Of a stretch of DNA of 64,000 nt, positions 10,346-21,548 are shown in pieces. Every line of letters starts with the position of its first letter. Position 1 is the stretch's first letter. The position numbers and the translations under genes were made by a program. This DNA comes from Azolla caroliniana (lineage: Eukaryota; Polypodiophyta): positions 18,290,001 through 18,354,000 of the forward strand of contig JBHGNT010000003.1 in the NCBI GenBank assembly GCA_043228905.1, in the 5' to 3' direction. The notes under the pieces were generated by a model that was not told the origin of the DNA, made no database searches, and was given only the letters and a program-made list of their open reading frames with translations.

Positions 10346-11304
10346 ATTCATTGTAATGCAAAAGATATTATTTTCATTTATTTCATTACAAAAAATTCAT
10401 TTATATTCTAGGTTTCTCTGGAACAGTCTAGAAACTTTAGGAATACCCCTGATAATACTAATGGAGGCATATGGCCATATTCAAAACCAATTCGGTTCAA
10501 CGCTAATCTTAAGCCTCTTAGCTATCCTTGTAATCTTCTTCATATAATATAGTTCTTGTTATCATACTTCTTGTTGGGTTGTTGACATAAGGAAATGGTT
10601 TAGAAGATGGGGCATGGATGACCTTTTAGAGCATTCAGGTGATACTATGCATTATGTAATGATTGAGGAAAGGTTGGTGGAATCATTAAGGATGAAGTGG
10701 GAAGATGCTAAGAGGACAAAGCTACAATACTAGATTGCAAATGTGAACCCTAAATGTTGGTCTCAATATAAGCAAGAATGCTTATTGAACGTATCTAATT
10801 GAGTGTATAAGACAAAGGATAGTTGTACAAAATATGAGGGCTTGACCAAATCGATTAGATGGAGTTGTGAATTATAATCGATTATATAGACCAAGGTAAC
10901 TATGAATTAGAGAGAGAGACTCAAGAAATTAAGAGAAAAGATGGAGAAGACAAGAAAGAGATAAGAATGCTACAATATTCTACTATTGATGCAATACAAA
11001 TGGGATAAACTCCAAATTCAACCAAAAAACCAAAGAACTTCTTAGCTTCCAATCACTCAAATCCACAAATTTCTTTCCCTATTCTGCCTTAATCTCTTTC
11101 CTCATTCCATTATACCTCCTCCTTCCCACTCCTAAGATTCTCCCACTTTGTATCTTCTATTTCTGCTTTTATAATCTTCTTATTCTTTTTTTTCCAAAAA
11201 AACACTACTTCGCATTAGTTAGCAAATAGAATACAACAAAGTTTACCCAAATCCACAATGGGATCAACATATACAACTTGGAGGAACGACTCCAAAACTA
11301 TTAA
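10346..11304. other. Unassigned sequence with a possible coding relic
   Basis: A plus-strand frame near 10578-10790 reads KWFRRWGMDDLLEHSGD and later NPKCWSQYKQECLLNVSN with a stop between. It looks protein-derived but I cannot name the family. The rest is AT-rich, with a GA-rich patch near 10900-10960. No RNA gene was seen. Confidence 0.3.
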
Positions 11305-11429
11305 ACAAAAACAACAAAAACAACAAAAACAACAAAAACAACAAAAACAACAAAAACAACAAAAACAACAAAAACAACAAAAACAACAAAAACGTCAAAA
11401 ACAACAAAAACAACAAAAACAACAAAAAC
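11305..11429. repeat. Nine-base tandem repeat (CAAAAACAA)n
   Basis: About 14 head-to-tail copies of a nine-base unit, with one variant copy (AACGTCAAA) near 11390-11400. Unit length and lack of spacers distinguish it from a CRISPR array. Confidence 0.92.
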
Positions 11430-11496
11430 TCAACTGATCCTTAACTCAAACAAAACTGAAATAAACCCTATTTTACCCTGACTCTACATCTCCCAA

Positions 11497-11933
11497 CTAA
11501 CTCTTTTCTAACAACATTATCCGGGTAACATGACTATACGAACCCATGTTTGTGTCAGCTATACATACATAATTACAACCCATGTACAATATTGGGAGCC
11601 ATTGGTGGAAAGGCGCCTGGTAATTCCACTTAGGCCTCGATGAAAATTTGACTATCATGGGAGAGCTACTCCATTTCAGCAAGAACTTTGACCTTGCCCG
11701 TTCTGCTTCTCCTGATTCCACCTGAATCGAATCATACCGACCGTGCAACCAAGTCACAAGATCAAACCAGATATTTAACATCATCTCCCCGCATGAGAGC
11801 TTTTGTTGTTGAAAAACAAACATACAACGCCTGATCCAAATGTGCCAAGCCGTTAAACACGCCACCATAAGCCAAATCTCCTCAAAAAATTCAGAATTTG
11901 TGCTCGGTCTCACCCCATCACATTGGAACATGC
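11497..11933 (-). pseudogene. 3' end fragment of a LINE-type ORF (RT zinc-binding tail)
   Basis: The minus-strand frame contains LMVACLTAWHIWIRRC, resembling the conserved TAWxIWxxRN segment after the zf-RVT zinc-binding domain of plant LINEs, then a hydrophilic tail ending at a stop near 11497. The first codons of the long frame (11934-12030) belong to the Copia-B LTR. It is therefore a piece of LINE next to the LTR, probably part of the target into which Copia-B inserted. Confidence 0.5.
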
Positions 11934-12540
11934 TGTTGAGAAATCGTTCAGTCAAATCACAATAAATGAACTGTGCTGAAATACGAATCACAGATATCCC
12001 AGAAAAAGGAAAGGACAAACAATGGTGCACAGAGATTTAACGTGGAAACCCTAAAACGGGAGAAAACCACGGGAACAGAGCTTCACTATGTATAATGGAT
12101 ATACAACACAAAATGTTACAACACTCCTTCAAGTTTATCAGCCACACAGGGCTCTTGACATCTACTGTTACGCACACAACTATGGCGCCACTCACACTCA
12201 CTCTCTCTATCTCACACGCTCTCATGCTACTTCTGTTCTACAATCTCTTCTCTCACGTTTTGCCCTAAGTGTATTTATACTTATACACTGTATGGGCTAT
12301 TTACAAATGTAGCCTCTGCTACGTATTATTATTATTGCTATAATAATAATAGTCGAACTATCAAACAGTTGACTCACTTTCTTCGACTCTTCAATTGTCG
12401 GCTTTCCGAACAGTCGGATCTTCCCTGTCTTCGACTGTCGGCACTCCTTGGTCTGATCAGTCGGCTCCTCGTAGTCATCGACTGTCAACAACTTCTGGAC
12501 AGTCGGTTCCTCCTCCCACTGGAGGGACATATTCCCAACA
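11934..12540 (-). repeat. 3' LTR of Copia-B
   Basis: 607 bp bounded by TGTTGAGAAATCG and ATATTCCCAACA. It contains a TATTTATACTTATACA block (possible promoter core on the minus strand), an ATTATTATTATTGC microsatellite and repeated GTCGAC/CAGTCGG motifs. It aligns along almost its whole length with 16666-17247. Confidence 0.93.
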
Positions 12541-12554
12541 AACTCCCCCTTCAC
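12541..12554 (-). promoter_or_regulatory. Copia-B polypurine tract
   Basis: The minus strand reads AGTGAAGGGGGAGTT immediately upstream of the LTR start TGTTGGG. This is the plus-strand DNA synthesis primer site, in the standard position. Confidence 0.85.
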
Positions 12555-15500
12555 TCCTGTGGGAGGAAGTCAGTTAATCCTGTCTTCTGTCGACAGACTC
12601 TGAGTCTATCCATAGGTCGGTTCTTCGTCAACATGTCAGATCCATTGTCGTTAGTATGGATCTTCACCGAGGAAAACTCTCCTTCTTTGACTCTCTCCCG
12701 CAACTAGTGATACCTTCTCTGTATATGCCTGGTCCGGGAGTGGTATGCAACATTCTTGGCAAGATGTATGGCACTTTGGCTATCACAGTGAAGCAAGAGC
12801 TCCTTTTGCTTCATCCCTAATTTAGTGAGAAAACTTCTCATCCAGATCATCTCTTTGCCGACCTCTACTGCTGCCATATACTCTGCCTCTGTAGTCGACA
12901 AAGCTACAGACTTTTGTAGTCGTGATTGCCATGACATTACTCCCCCTGCATAGGTCATCACGTACCCTGACGTGGATCGGCTTGAGTTGACATCTCCCGA
13001 CATGTTCGAGTCGGTAAAACCTTCCAGCACAGGTTTTCCGACACCATACCTTGGGCATACCCCTGAGGTGCCCTTTAAGTACCTGAGTATCCACTTCACT
13101 GCTGCACAATGTTCTCTCCTTGGATTACTCATGTATCGTCTTACTGCTCCTACAACAAATGCTATGTCTGGTCTCGTATAGACCATAGCATACATTAGAC
13201 TGCCAACGGCCGAGGTATATGGTACCTTCCTCATCTCGACCTTTTCCTTCTCCCCTTTCGGGCACTGCTTCACATTCAATCTGCAATTTGTCGGCAACAC
13301 TGAGCCGACCGGCTTTGCATTTGACATGTTAAATCTCTCTAGGATCTTCGACACATACTTTTGCTGTGACAACCATAGCACCTTTTGAGTTCTGTCCCGA
13401 ACTATGTGCATTCCTAAGATCTGTTTAGCTGGTCCAGGGTCTTTCATGGCAAATGATTTGCCGAGAGCTTTCTTCAAGCTTCCAATCTTCCTTGTATCTT
13501 GACCAACTATCAACATGTCATCGACATATAGCAAGAGAATCAAGAAGTCTCCTTCTTCGTACCTTTTGACTAACACACAATGATCGGCCTGTGTTTTCTG
13601 GAACCGGTGTTCCATATTGAAGGACTCGAACTTCTTGTACCATTGGCGTGGAGCTTGATTCAGATTGTACAAGATTTTCTTCAGTCGACACACTAGATTC
13701 TCTTTCCCTTTCTCCTCAAAGCCTTTACGTTGTTGCATGTAGATTTCTTCTTCTAGCTCCCCGTGCAAAAACGCGGTTTTAACATCCAGCTGTTTGATCT
13801 CTAGATCCATACTGGCCGCTATGCTCAGAACAGTTCGAATGGATGTCATCTTCACGTCTGGTGCGAATATTTCGTCAAAGTCGACGCCCTTTTTCTGTTG
13901 AAAACCCTTCACCACTATGCAGGCTTTATACCTAGGCTCATTGTTGGCTTCTCCAGTCTTCACTTTGTAGACCCGTTTATTCCTGAGTGCTTTCTTACCT
14001 TTCGGCAGCTCTACCAGGTCGTAGGTGTAATTCTCATGCAAGGATTCCAACTCATCTTGCATCGCACTCAGCCATTTCACTCTGTGTTCATCGACAATGG
14101 CTTCTTCATAGCACTCTTGTTAACCTTCATTAGTGAAGAGGATGTATTGGCTGGCATATGTAGTCGGTGCTTTCCTCTCCCTGAGTGGGTATCTTCTTCC
14201 ACTCGTTGTTGGCTCTCTTTTGGATGTCTCTGCCAACTCTTCTCTCTGCTTGGGATTCTGCTCGTCAATCAGGCCGCTCTTGGTTGGGTAATTCCAACTC
14301 ATATTCATCAATTGACCTTAGCAACTCTACCGACTCTGACTCATAGTCAGTTGGTCTCTCCGAGTCGAACGACTCGGATTTGGCTTTGTCGGCTAGCTGT
14401 CTCCTTACAGTTGTCGGTGACGACTCACTTGGCCTTAAGTCGATGGTAGTCGGGGTTGACTAGGGAGTCGATTCTGACTTTTGTTGCTTCCAGTATTCAA
14501 TCGTCTTGTCTTCTAGAAAGACTACATCCCGACTTCTCACTACCTTCTTGTCAACTAGGTCCCATAGCCTATAGCCGAATTCATCTTCTGAGAATCCCAT
14601 GAATATGCATGCTTTCGATTTGCTGTTGAGCTTTGGCCTCTGATCTTTCAGTACATGCATGTACGCTAGACATCCAAACACCCTCAGATGCTGGTAGGAG
14701 ACATCCTTCCCTGTCCACACCCTCTGTGGGACATCACCCTTCAATGGTACTGAGGGAGACCTGTTGATCAGATAAACAATTGTGTACATCGCTTCAGCCC
14801 AATAGGATTTCAACAGTTTCGCATGAGAGAGCATGCTCCTTACTCTCTCCATGATTGGTCGATTCATCCTCTCTGCAAGCCCGCTCAACTCTGGGGTCTT
14901 TGGTACTGTGTATTCGATTCGAATACCTTGGCTCTTGCAGTATTCCTCGAATTGCCCTTTGTACTCGCCGCCGTTGTCAGTTCGGACAACCTTCAACTTT
15001 CGACCTGACTCTCTTTCAGCTCTTGCCTGGAATTCCTTGAAAACTGACAATACTTGATCCTTCGTCTTCAGTACGAAGGCCCATGTCTTCCGACTATGGT
15101 CATCAATGAATGTCACAAAGTACTATCCACCTCGATGCGATGGAGCATCAACATAGCACACGTCCGTGTGTACTAGTTCTAGTGCAGTCTCTCTTCTTCT
15201 CGATGGTCTTGTGTGGAATGCATGTCTGTTCTGCTTTTCGGCTAAGCAGTCGACGCACTTCTCCAGATGCACACCCTTGACTTCTGGTAGAAGTTTCTGG
15301 TTGGCTAACAGGTGCATTCCCTTCTCACTCATGTGGCCTAGCCTCTTATGCCATATCTCACATGCCGAGTCGGCTGCCACATTTACTTCCAATTTGCACA
15401 GTCGGGCATGCATCATGTACAATGTGCCTTTTTTCTGTGCTCGGGCCATTATAAGATTTTCTCGACAGAACTTCCACTTGCCATTTCGAAAGCTACCACT

Positions 15501-16638
15501 ATAGCCTTCGTCATCTAACTTTCCAGTCAATATCATATTCAATCTGATATTGGGGACGTGTTGAACATCCTTCAGTGTCAGTCGACACCCTGTTGATGTC
15601 ATTAAGCAAACACTTCCGACTCTGGTTACCTTGCACTCTCCACTGTCACCCATCTTTACATAGCCATGATCCTCGGCTATGTAAGTCGAGAAATACTCTT
15701 TGGACGGAGTTATGTGGAACGATGCCTCGGAATCAATCACCCACGTGCAATCTTCACTTGCAAGATTTGCATTTGTCTGTTCACAAATGAACAGGAGTTC
15801 TTCATTGCTTGTAGCAATGGCCAAATTGTTCTTCTCATCCGGAATCTTCCTGGCTTCGACATTATTTCCGACACTCTTATCTTTCTTTAAGTGTCGACAG
15901 TCCTTCTGGAAGTGTCCAGGCTCTCCACAATAAAAGCACACGGGCTTACCTCAGGACTTCAATCTGGCATGGGATTTGTCTGTTCGTTGCGGACTTCTTC
16001 TTCACCGGTCTCTTCCTCTATCCATATGTTGAGTTAGATTCGACTCCGATTGGGATAGGACTCATTTTTCTTTCCTCGCCTCCTCATTTAGGATGCTTGT
16101 CTTCACTGTTTGTAAAGACAAGTTCTCTTCTTGACAGGAGGTGCTGAGAGTAACCACCAGGTTCTCCTAGCTGTCCGGCAGTGTGCACATTAGCAGGATG
16201 GCCTGCATTGCATCATCCAAGGGAAACTTGGTTGCAGCAAGTTGATTTACATACCCCATGAATGTGTTGATGTGTTCGACGATGCTCTCACCGTCTCTGT
16301 ATATCAGCCGTGCGATTTTTCTCATCAGCAAGGTTTTATTGAGCGCATTCTTCCTCTGATACAGACCCGATAGCTTCTGCCACATTTCGTGGGCATTTGT
16401 GTCGTTCGCCGCATGCTGAAGAACACTTATGTTGACACACTATCGGATGGTGGCCACTGCCTTTCTATTTAGAAGTTTCCAATCCGACTCCAATACCCCC
16501 CTGGGTATGTCTGCTTTGTCGACTGGCTTGTACAGGTCTTTCACGATGAGGAGGTCTTCCATCTTTATCTTCCAGTCTGCATAGTTCTGTGAGTTTAGAA
16601 CTATCATACTTGGGAAACTGCTCACACCTCCTTCCATG
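12555..16638 (-). pseudogene. Copia-B gag-pol polyprotein, interrupted by stops
   Basis: Translation from the ATG at 16638 gives gag (MEGGVSSFPSMIVLNSQN), the zinc knuckle CFYCGEPGHFQKDC near 15900-15941, protease, integrase (WHKRLGHMS; CVDCLAEK; RTDNGGEY; GLAERMN), RT (FHARxRD-type VDFDEIFAPDVKM; active site LLYVDDML near 13517-13538) and RNase H (STTEAEYMAAVEVGKEM; HCDSQSAIHLA). Stops interrupt it near 16440, 16166, 15942, 15122, 14459 and 12703; five of the six are TAG and one is TGA, and there may be a small frame change between 15942 and 16166. The protease motif is WVIDSEASFH, so the catalytic DSG has become DSE, which should abolish processing. The YVDD box and integrase residues are intact. 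It ends with the conserved copia tail GSDMLTK. Confidence 0.92.
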
Positions 16639-16650
16639 CTTGCACCTCAA

Positions 16651-16662
16651 GCTCTGATACCA
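16651..16662 (-). promoter_or_regulatory. Copia-B primer-binding site
   Basis: The minus strand reads TGGTATCAGAGC, three bases from the LTR edge at 16666, matching initiator-Met tRNA as in Copia-1 and Copia-D. The gag ATG follows only 12 bases downstream, so there is almost no leader, unlike Copia-1. Confidence 0.9.
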
Positions 16663-16665
16663 GTT

Positions 16666-17247
16666 TGTTGAGAAATCGTTCGGTCAAATCACAATAAATG
16701 AATTGTGCTGAAATACGAATCACAGATATGCCAGAAAAGGAAAGGACGAACAATGGTGCATAGAGATTTAACATGGAAACCCTAAAATGGGAGAAAACCA
16801 CGAGAATAGAACTTCATTATGTATAGCGGATATACAACACAAAATGTTACAACACTCATTCGAGTGTATCAGCCACGCAGGGCTCTTGACGTCTACTGTT
16901 ACGCACGTAGCTATGGCGCCGCTCACACTCACTCTCTCTATCTCACACGCTCTCACGCTACTTCTGTTCTACAATCTCTTCTCTCACATTTTGCCTGAAG
17001 TGTATTTATACTTATACACTGTATGAGCTATTTACAAATGTAGCCTCTGCTACGTATTATTATTATTGCTATAATAATAATAGTCGAACTATCAAACAAT
17101 TGACTCACTATTTTCGACTCTTCGACTGTTGGCTTTCCGAACAATCGGATCTTCCCTGTCTTCGACTATCGACACTCCTTAGTCTGATCAGTCGGCTCCT
17201 CGTAGTCATCGACTGTCAGCAACTTCTTGACAGTCGGTTCCTCCCAG
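16666..17247 (-). repeat. 5' LTR of Copia-B, outer end deleted
   Basis: The sequence starts TGTTGAGAAATCG and matches 11934-12540 base for base over long runs, but stops after CAGTCGGTTCCTCCCA. The last ~20 bp including the terminal CCCAACA are missing. Position 17248 continues in the gag of Copia-C, so this is a deletion or recombination junction, not a normal element end. Confidence 0.9.
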
Positions 17248-20200
17248 TGTGGAAGTTGAACATGAGGGACATGCTCGTGGTCAAAGACCTCTGGCTACCG
17301 GTACAGTTTGGGGACAAGAAACCGGATAAGATCGATGCCATGACATGGGAGGTGATGCACATGAAGACGACGACATACATACAATGCTTCATCGACATGA
17401 GCCTGTACAACAACTTCCATGAAGAAAGTAAGGCTCATGAACTCTGGGAGAAGATCGACATCATGTTCTAGAAAAAAAATGTTGTTAATCGGGTTTCAGT
17501 ATTTTGGAAGTTAGTGAGGCTCCGGAACCAAGACGACTCAAGTATGGCGGAGCACATGAATGGCTTCCAGGGGCTAATACACCACCAAGCCACCTCATTG
17601 GAAGTACCTCTCGTGAATGAGGTACTCGCACTACTCCTACTTGGTTCCCTCCCGGATAGCTGGGAGACGTTAGTTGTCACGTTGGGCAACGTTGGGCGGC
17701 ACTCGGGCCGGAAGGAAAACAATTGTCTCTAGCAAGAGTAAAGTCGAGCTTGCTAGATGAAGAGGCGCGTCGGAAAGACAAGGAAGTGATTTCCAACTCC
17801 AAAGTCCTGATTACCGAATCGGAAGCACAAGGAGGAAGACAACGGAACCGTAGTCCCCAGAATCGGGAAAAGTCGGGGACAAGGTCGAAGTCAAGGGGGA
17901 GGCCTACTTGCTTCTATTGTGGGAAACTAGGGCACTTCCAGAAAAATTGTCGGCATTTCCGGAAAGAGAAAGGAACCGACAGTGCCGATTCGAAGAAGGG
18001 TTCAGACCGGAATGGTTCAGACCGGAAGGGAACGTCAGTGATCGCGACAAGTGAAGAAGAACTGATGCTCATTGCTGAGGAGAATGGGTTATACCTTGTC
18101 GGTGAAGAGACAACATGAGTTGTCGATTCCGGAGTGTCATTCCATTTGACACTGGACTAGAAATGCTTCTCATCCTACATAGCTGGAGATCACGGTTGTG
18201 TCTGGATGGGGAATGAAGGTACATGCCGAATTGTTTGCATAGGAGATGTGTTGTTGATAGCATCAACCGGATGCAAATTGCTGCTGAAAGTAGTATGACA
18301 TGTTCCGGTGGTTCGGTTGAACCTGATATCAGCCGGTCAGCTAGATGATGAAGGCTACACGGGTAGCATCTGGAACGGACTCATGAAATTCAGCAAAGGA
18401 AGCTTGATCGTGGCTCGAGCTTGGAAGATCAACACATTGTACTTGATGAATGCCCGGATATGCCGAGAAGAAGTGAACGTAGCATCCGACACTGCCGGTG
18501 AGCTGTGGCACAAGAGACTATGTCATATGAGCCAGAAGGGGATGAGAAGACTTGCCGAGGACAACCTCATTCCGGGGGTGAAGGAAGTGCAACTTGAGAA
18601 GTGCACCAATTACTTGGCCAGCAAGCAAAACTGAACCTCCTTCCGATTAAGACCATCGATGAGATGGAATGCACCACTAGAGCTGGTGCATACCGATGTG
18701 TGTCAAGTCGACACAAAGTCACATGTTGGATCACAGTACTTCATGACGTTCATAGACGACCACAACCGGAAGATGTGGGTCTGACCATTGAAGACAAAGG
18801 ATCAAGTGCTATCCGTCTTCAAGGAGCTCCACGCGAGAGTGGAAAGAGAAACCGGCCGGAAGCTGAAGGCAGTTCGAGCTGATAAAGAAGGAGAATACCA
18901 GGGACTGTTTGAGGAGTATTGCCTGTTGAAGGGAATCCGGCTCGAATTTACCGTGCCGAAGACACCGGAATTGAACAGGTTGGCTGAATGGATGAACCAG
19001 AACATAATGGAGAGAGTCTGAAGCATGCTAACACGTGCCAAGTTACCCAAGACGTTTTGGGTTGAGGCGCTGATGACTGCGACCTATGTGATAAATAGAT
19101 CACCCTCCACACCCTTGGAAGGAGACTCACCGCAGAAAGTATGGACTGGTAAAGATGAATCTTACCAGCATCTGAAGGTGTTTGGTTGTCTCACATATGT
19201 GCATGTCGCAAAGGACAAGAGAGAAAAGTTGGATCCGAAGACCCAACCATGCATATTCCTTCGATACGGCGATGATGAATTTGGTTACCGGGTGTGGGAT
19301 CTAGTAGAAAAGAAAGTGTTCCGGAGTCGGGACATAATCTTCATGGAAGACAAGACCATTACCAATTGGGAGTCGGAGAAGAAGGTGATGAACTCCGGAT
19401 CATCCAATGAAAACTGGTTTGAGTGCACAAGGACTTACCCAATTGAAAACCGGATGTTATCTGGTAACTAGATGACACTCGACGAACCAGCCGGATTCAG
19501 ACAAGAAACCGAACCGACCGAAGAAGAAGAAGAAGACACCGGAACCGGACAAGATCCCGAATCGGATTGGGATTTAGAACAAACGGAGGAACTGGTAGTT
19601 AGAAACCAAGGACGAAGATACCCTCCTAGAGAGAGAAGAGCCCCTCGGAGATTTCCGGATGCAGAGCACGTATTGCTGACTTATGAGGGGGAGTTGGAAA
19701 GTTTCGAAGAAGCAAAGAAAGACACCCATAACTGCAAGTGGTTAAGTGCCATGGAGGACGAGATGGATTCCCTGCATGAGAACCACACATATGAACTAAC
19801 GGAGTTGCCAAAAGGAAAGAGAGCACTTCAAAATAAGTGGGTGTACAAGCTGAAACTGGGAGACGCCGGAAATCCATCGAGGTACAAGGCCCGGATCGTA
19901 GTGAAGGGTTTCCAGCAGAAGAAAGGTGTGGAATTCGGTGAGATCTTTGCCCCGGTTGTAAAGATGACATCCATCCGGACGATATTGAGCATAGCGGCAA
20001 GCATGGACCTCGAGGTAGAGGAACTGGATGTCAAGACAACATTCCTACATGGCAACCTCGAAGAAGAGGTTTACATGCATCAACCGGAAGGATTTGAGAA
20101 GAAAGGGAAGGAGCACTTGGTGTGCTAGCTGAAGAAGAGCTTGTATGGATTGAAGCAAGCTCCCCGGCAATGGTACCAGAAGTTCAACTCCTTCATGACC

Positions 20201-20457
20201 GACCAAGGGTACCACAAGACGCAAGATGAGCACTGTGTGTTTGTGAAGAAATTTGTCGGAGGCGACTTCCTGATACTCCTACTATATGTAGATGATATGT
20301 TGATCGTCGGACGAGACCAAGTCAAGATCCAAATGTTGAAGAAGGCTTTGAACCAGACCTTCTCAATGAAAGACTTGGGTCCAACAAGACAGATTTTGGG
20401 GATGCACATCAACCGAGACCGGTCAAAGAAGTTGTTGTGTTGTCACAAGAAAAGTAT
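17248..20457 (+). pseudogene. Copia-C gag-protease-integrase-RT, first part
   Basis: It begins inside gag at VWKLNMRDMLVVKDLWLP, corresponding to about codon 18 of the Copia-D gag. Landmarks are the zinc knuckle CFYCGKLGHFQKNC (17908-17950), a protease with the DSG motif as VVDSGVSFHLT, LWHKRLCHMSQKG for integrase, VDFDEIF-like EFGEIFAPVVKM and the RT box LLYVDDMLIVG (20280-20310). Stops include TAG near 17469, TGA near 18116, TAG near 18160, TGA near 18298, 18632 and 19019, and TAG near 19470 and 20126. An insertion-type frameshift lies near 17690-17720 and another near 18640-18790. Translation breaks at CHKKSMLL where the solo LTR begins. Confidence 0.92.
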
Positions 20458-20580
20458 GTTGTTGGGGTAGTTGTGGTTCGTACGACGAAGTCACAGGGAC
20501 TAAGGTTAAGGGGAGTTGAAGGAACTTTTATAAGGCTTGCGCACAAATGTTAGGAAGATTAAGGATAAGAAGAATAAGAG

Positions 20581-20895
20581 TTTAAAGTAATGTGTGTGAG
20601 AGAGAGACGAGTATAGATAAAAGATAGAGACAATGTATGATTCAAGAAGCAAGATAGAGACAAATTATGATTTAAGAAAAGAAAGTATACGATATGAACA
20701 TTATGTATATTACGAATACAAGATTTTACCACCTTTGAGTTTAAAGTAATGTGTGTGAGAGAGAGACGAGTATAGATAAAAGATAGAGACAATGTATGAT
20801 TCAAGAAGCAAGATAGAGACAAATTATGATTTAAGAAAAGAAAGTATACGATATGAACATTATGTATATTACGAATACAAGATTTTACCACCTTT
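20581..20895. repeat. Perfect tandem duplication, two copies of 159 bp
   Basis: TTTAAAGTAATGTGTGTGAG begins copies at 20581 and 20740; I see no difference between them over the shared length. The block lies inside the solo LTR. Zero divergence implies a very recent duplication or a sequence assembly artefact. Confidence 0.95.
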
Positions 20896-21206
20896 ACAAT
20901 GCTTGAACCCTTTCTCTACCGACTCTTGATTCGAACCCTTGACTCCAACTTGGAAACACGAGCCTCTTCACTAACAAGCTAACATATTTGTTTCTTTGAT
21001 TATCTTCTTTCTCTAACTTTCTCTTCTTGATTCCCCTTTTGTTTTCCTTTCCCCTCTTTTTATAAGTATTGCAATGCATATGGTAATGTGTAGGAGCATG
21101 GCATGCATGTAATGCATGAGTTACATGTGATGCATGATAGCCATCATGCTCATTTGAGCTCCCATGTATGAAAATATATATGGGATAAGTATAATGATGG
21201 ATACAA

Positions 21207-21350
21207 CCCTAAAACAAATGACCTAGCTTAGTGGTGTATGCTTTGTGCTTGATATACAAGGTCGAGGGTTCAAGTCCCTAAAACAAATGACCTAGCTTAG
21301 TGGTGTATGCTTTGTGCTTGATATACAAGGTCGAGGGTTCAAGTCCCTAA
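21207..21350 (+). repeat. Two tandem tRNA-like modules (69-bp period)
   Basis: Each module contains TAGCTTAGTGGTGTATG (A-box-like), an arm CTTTGT...ACAAGG that can pair, and GAGGGTTCAAGTCCCT. That last part forms a four-pair stem with a seven-base T loop, like a tRNA T arm and B box. The two copies are identical. No acceptor stem or CCA-proximal pairing was found, so these are tRNA-derived modules rather than tRNA genes. Confidence 0.6.
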
Positions 21351-21415
21351 ATTTTACTTAATACAATATTTAAGTTTATTCTTATATAGTGAAGCACATT
21401 CTTGACAATATTTCT

Positions 21416-21487
21416 AAAAACAAATAGCCTACCCTAGTGGTATATACATTGTGCTTGGTTTATAAGGTTGTGGGTTCAAGTGTTTGA
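21416..21487 (+). repeat. Third, diverged tRNA-like module
   Basis: ACAAATAGCCTACCCTAGTGG and GGGTTCAAGTGTTTG align with the modules at 21207-21350 but differ at several positions; the T-arm stem is broken. It lies about 140 bp from the second perfect copy, with ATTTTACTTAATACAATATTT-like sequence after both. Confidence 0.5.
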
Positions 21488-21548
21488 AATATTACTGAAT
21501 TTAATATTTAAATTTATTTTTATATCGTGGAGCAAATCCTTCACGACA

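Larger units (their letters stand above)
11934..17247 (-). mobile_element. Copia-B, near-complete Ty1/copia retrotransposon
   Basis: The element has two similar LTRs, a primer-binding site, gag, protease, integrase, reverse transcriptase, RNase H and a polypurine tract, all on the minus strand. It is 5.3 kb long, a normal size for copia. Only a handful of stops interrupt the polyprotein, mostly TAG. The two LTRs differ at scattered bases (for example CAGTCAAATC against CGGTCAAATC). The outer end of the 5' LTR is lost, because about 20 bp are missing where the gag of Copia-C begins at 17248. The right target-site duplication therefore cannot be checked. Confidence 0.95.
20458..21548 (-). repeat. 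Solo LTR of the element G family, inserted in Copia-C RT
   Basis: The inserted block starts TGTTGGGGTAG and ends CTTCACGACA, so it has TG...CA ends. It splits the copia RT between QEKY and VTKVLQRFNMS. The flanking bases TATGT and AACGT are a plausible degenerate five-base target duplication of an original TACGT/TATGT. The internal order (purine-rich block, TTTATAAGTATTGCAATGC, CATGCATGTAATGCATGA, CTCATGTATGA, tRNA-like module) is shared with the LTRs at 40210-41443 and 53630-54345. Orientation follows element G, so it is minus. No internal coding region is present. Confidence 0.7.

Noticed and set aside
10356-10547. 63-codon hydrophobic plus-strand frame (possible small membrane protein)
   Set aside because: AT-rich sequence, no start context, neighbours or family match.
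11305-11429. Possible CRISPR-like array
   Set aside because: Nine-base units in direct contact without spacers, in a plant genome; it is simple sequence.
21207-21350. Functional tRNA genes
   Set aside because: T arm and box sequences are present, but no acceptor stem or complete cloverleaf could be formed.
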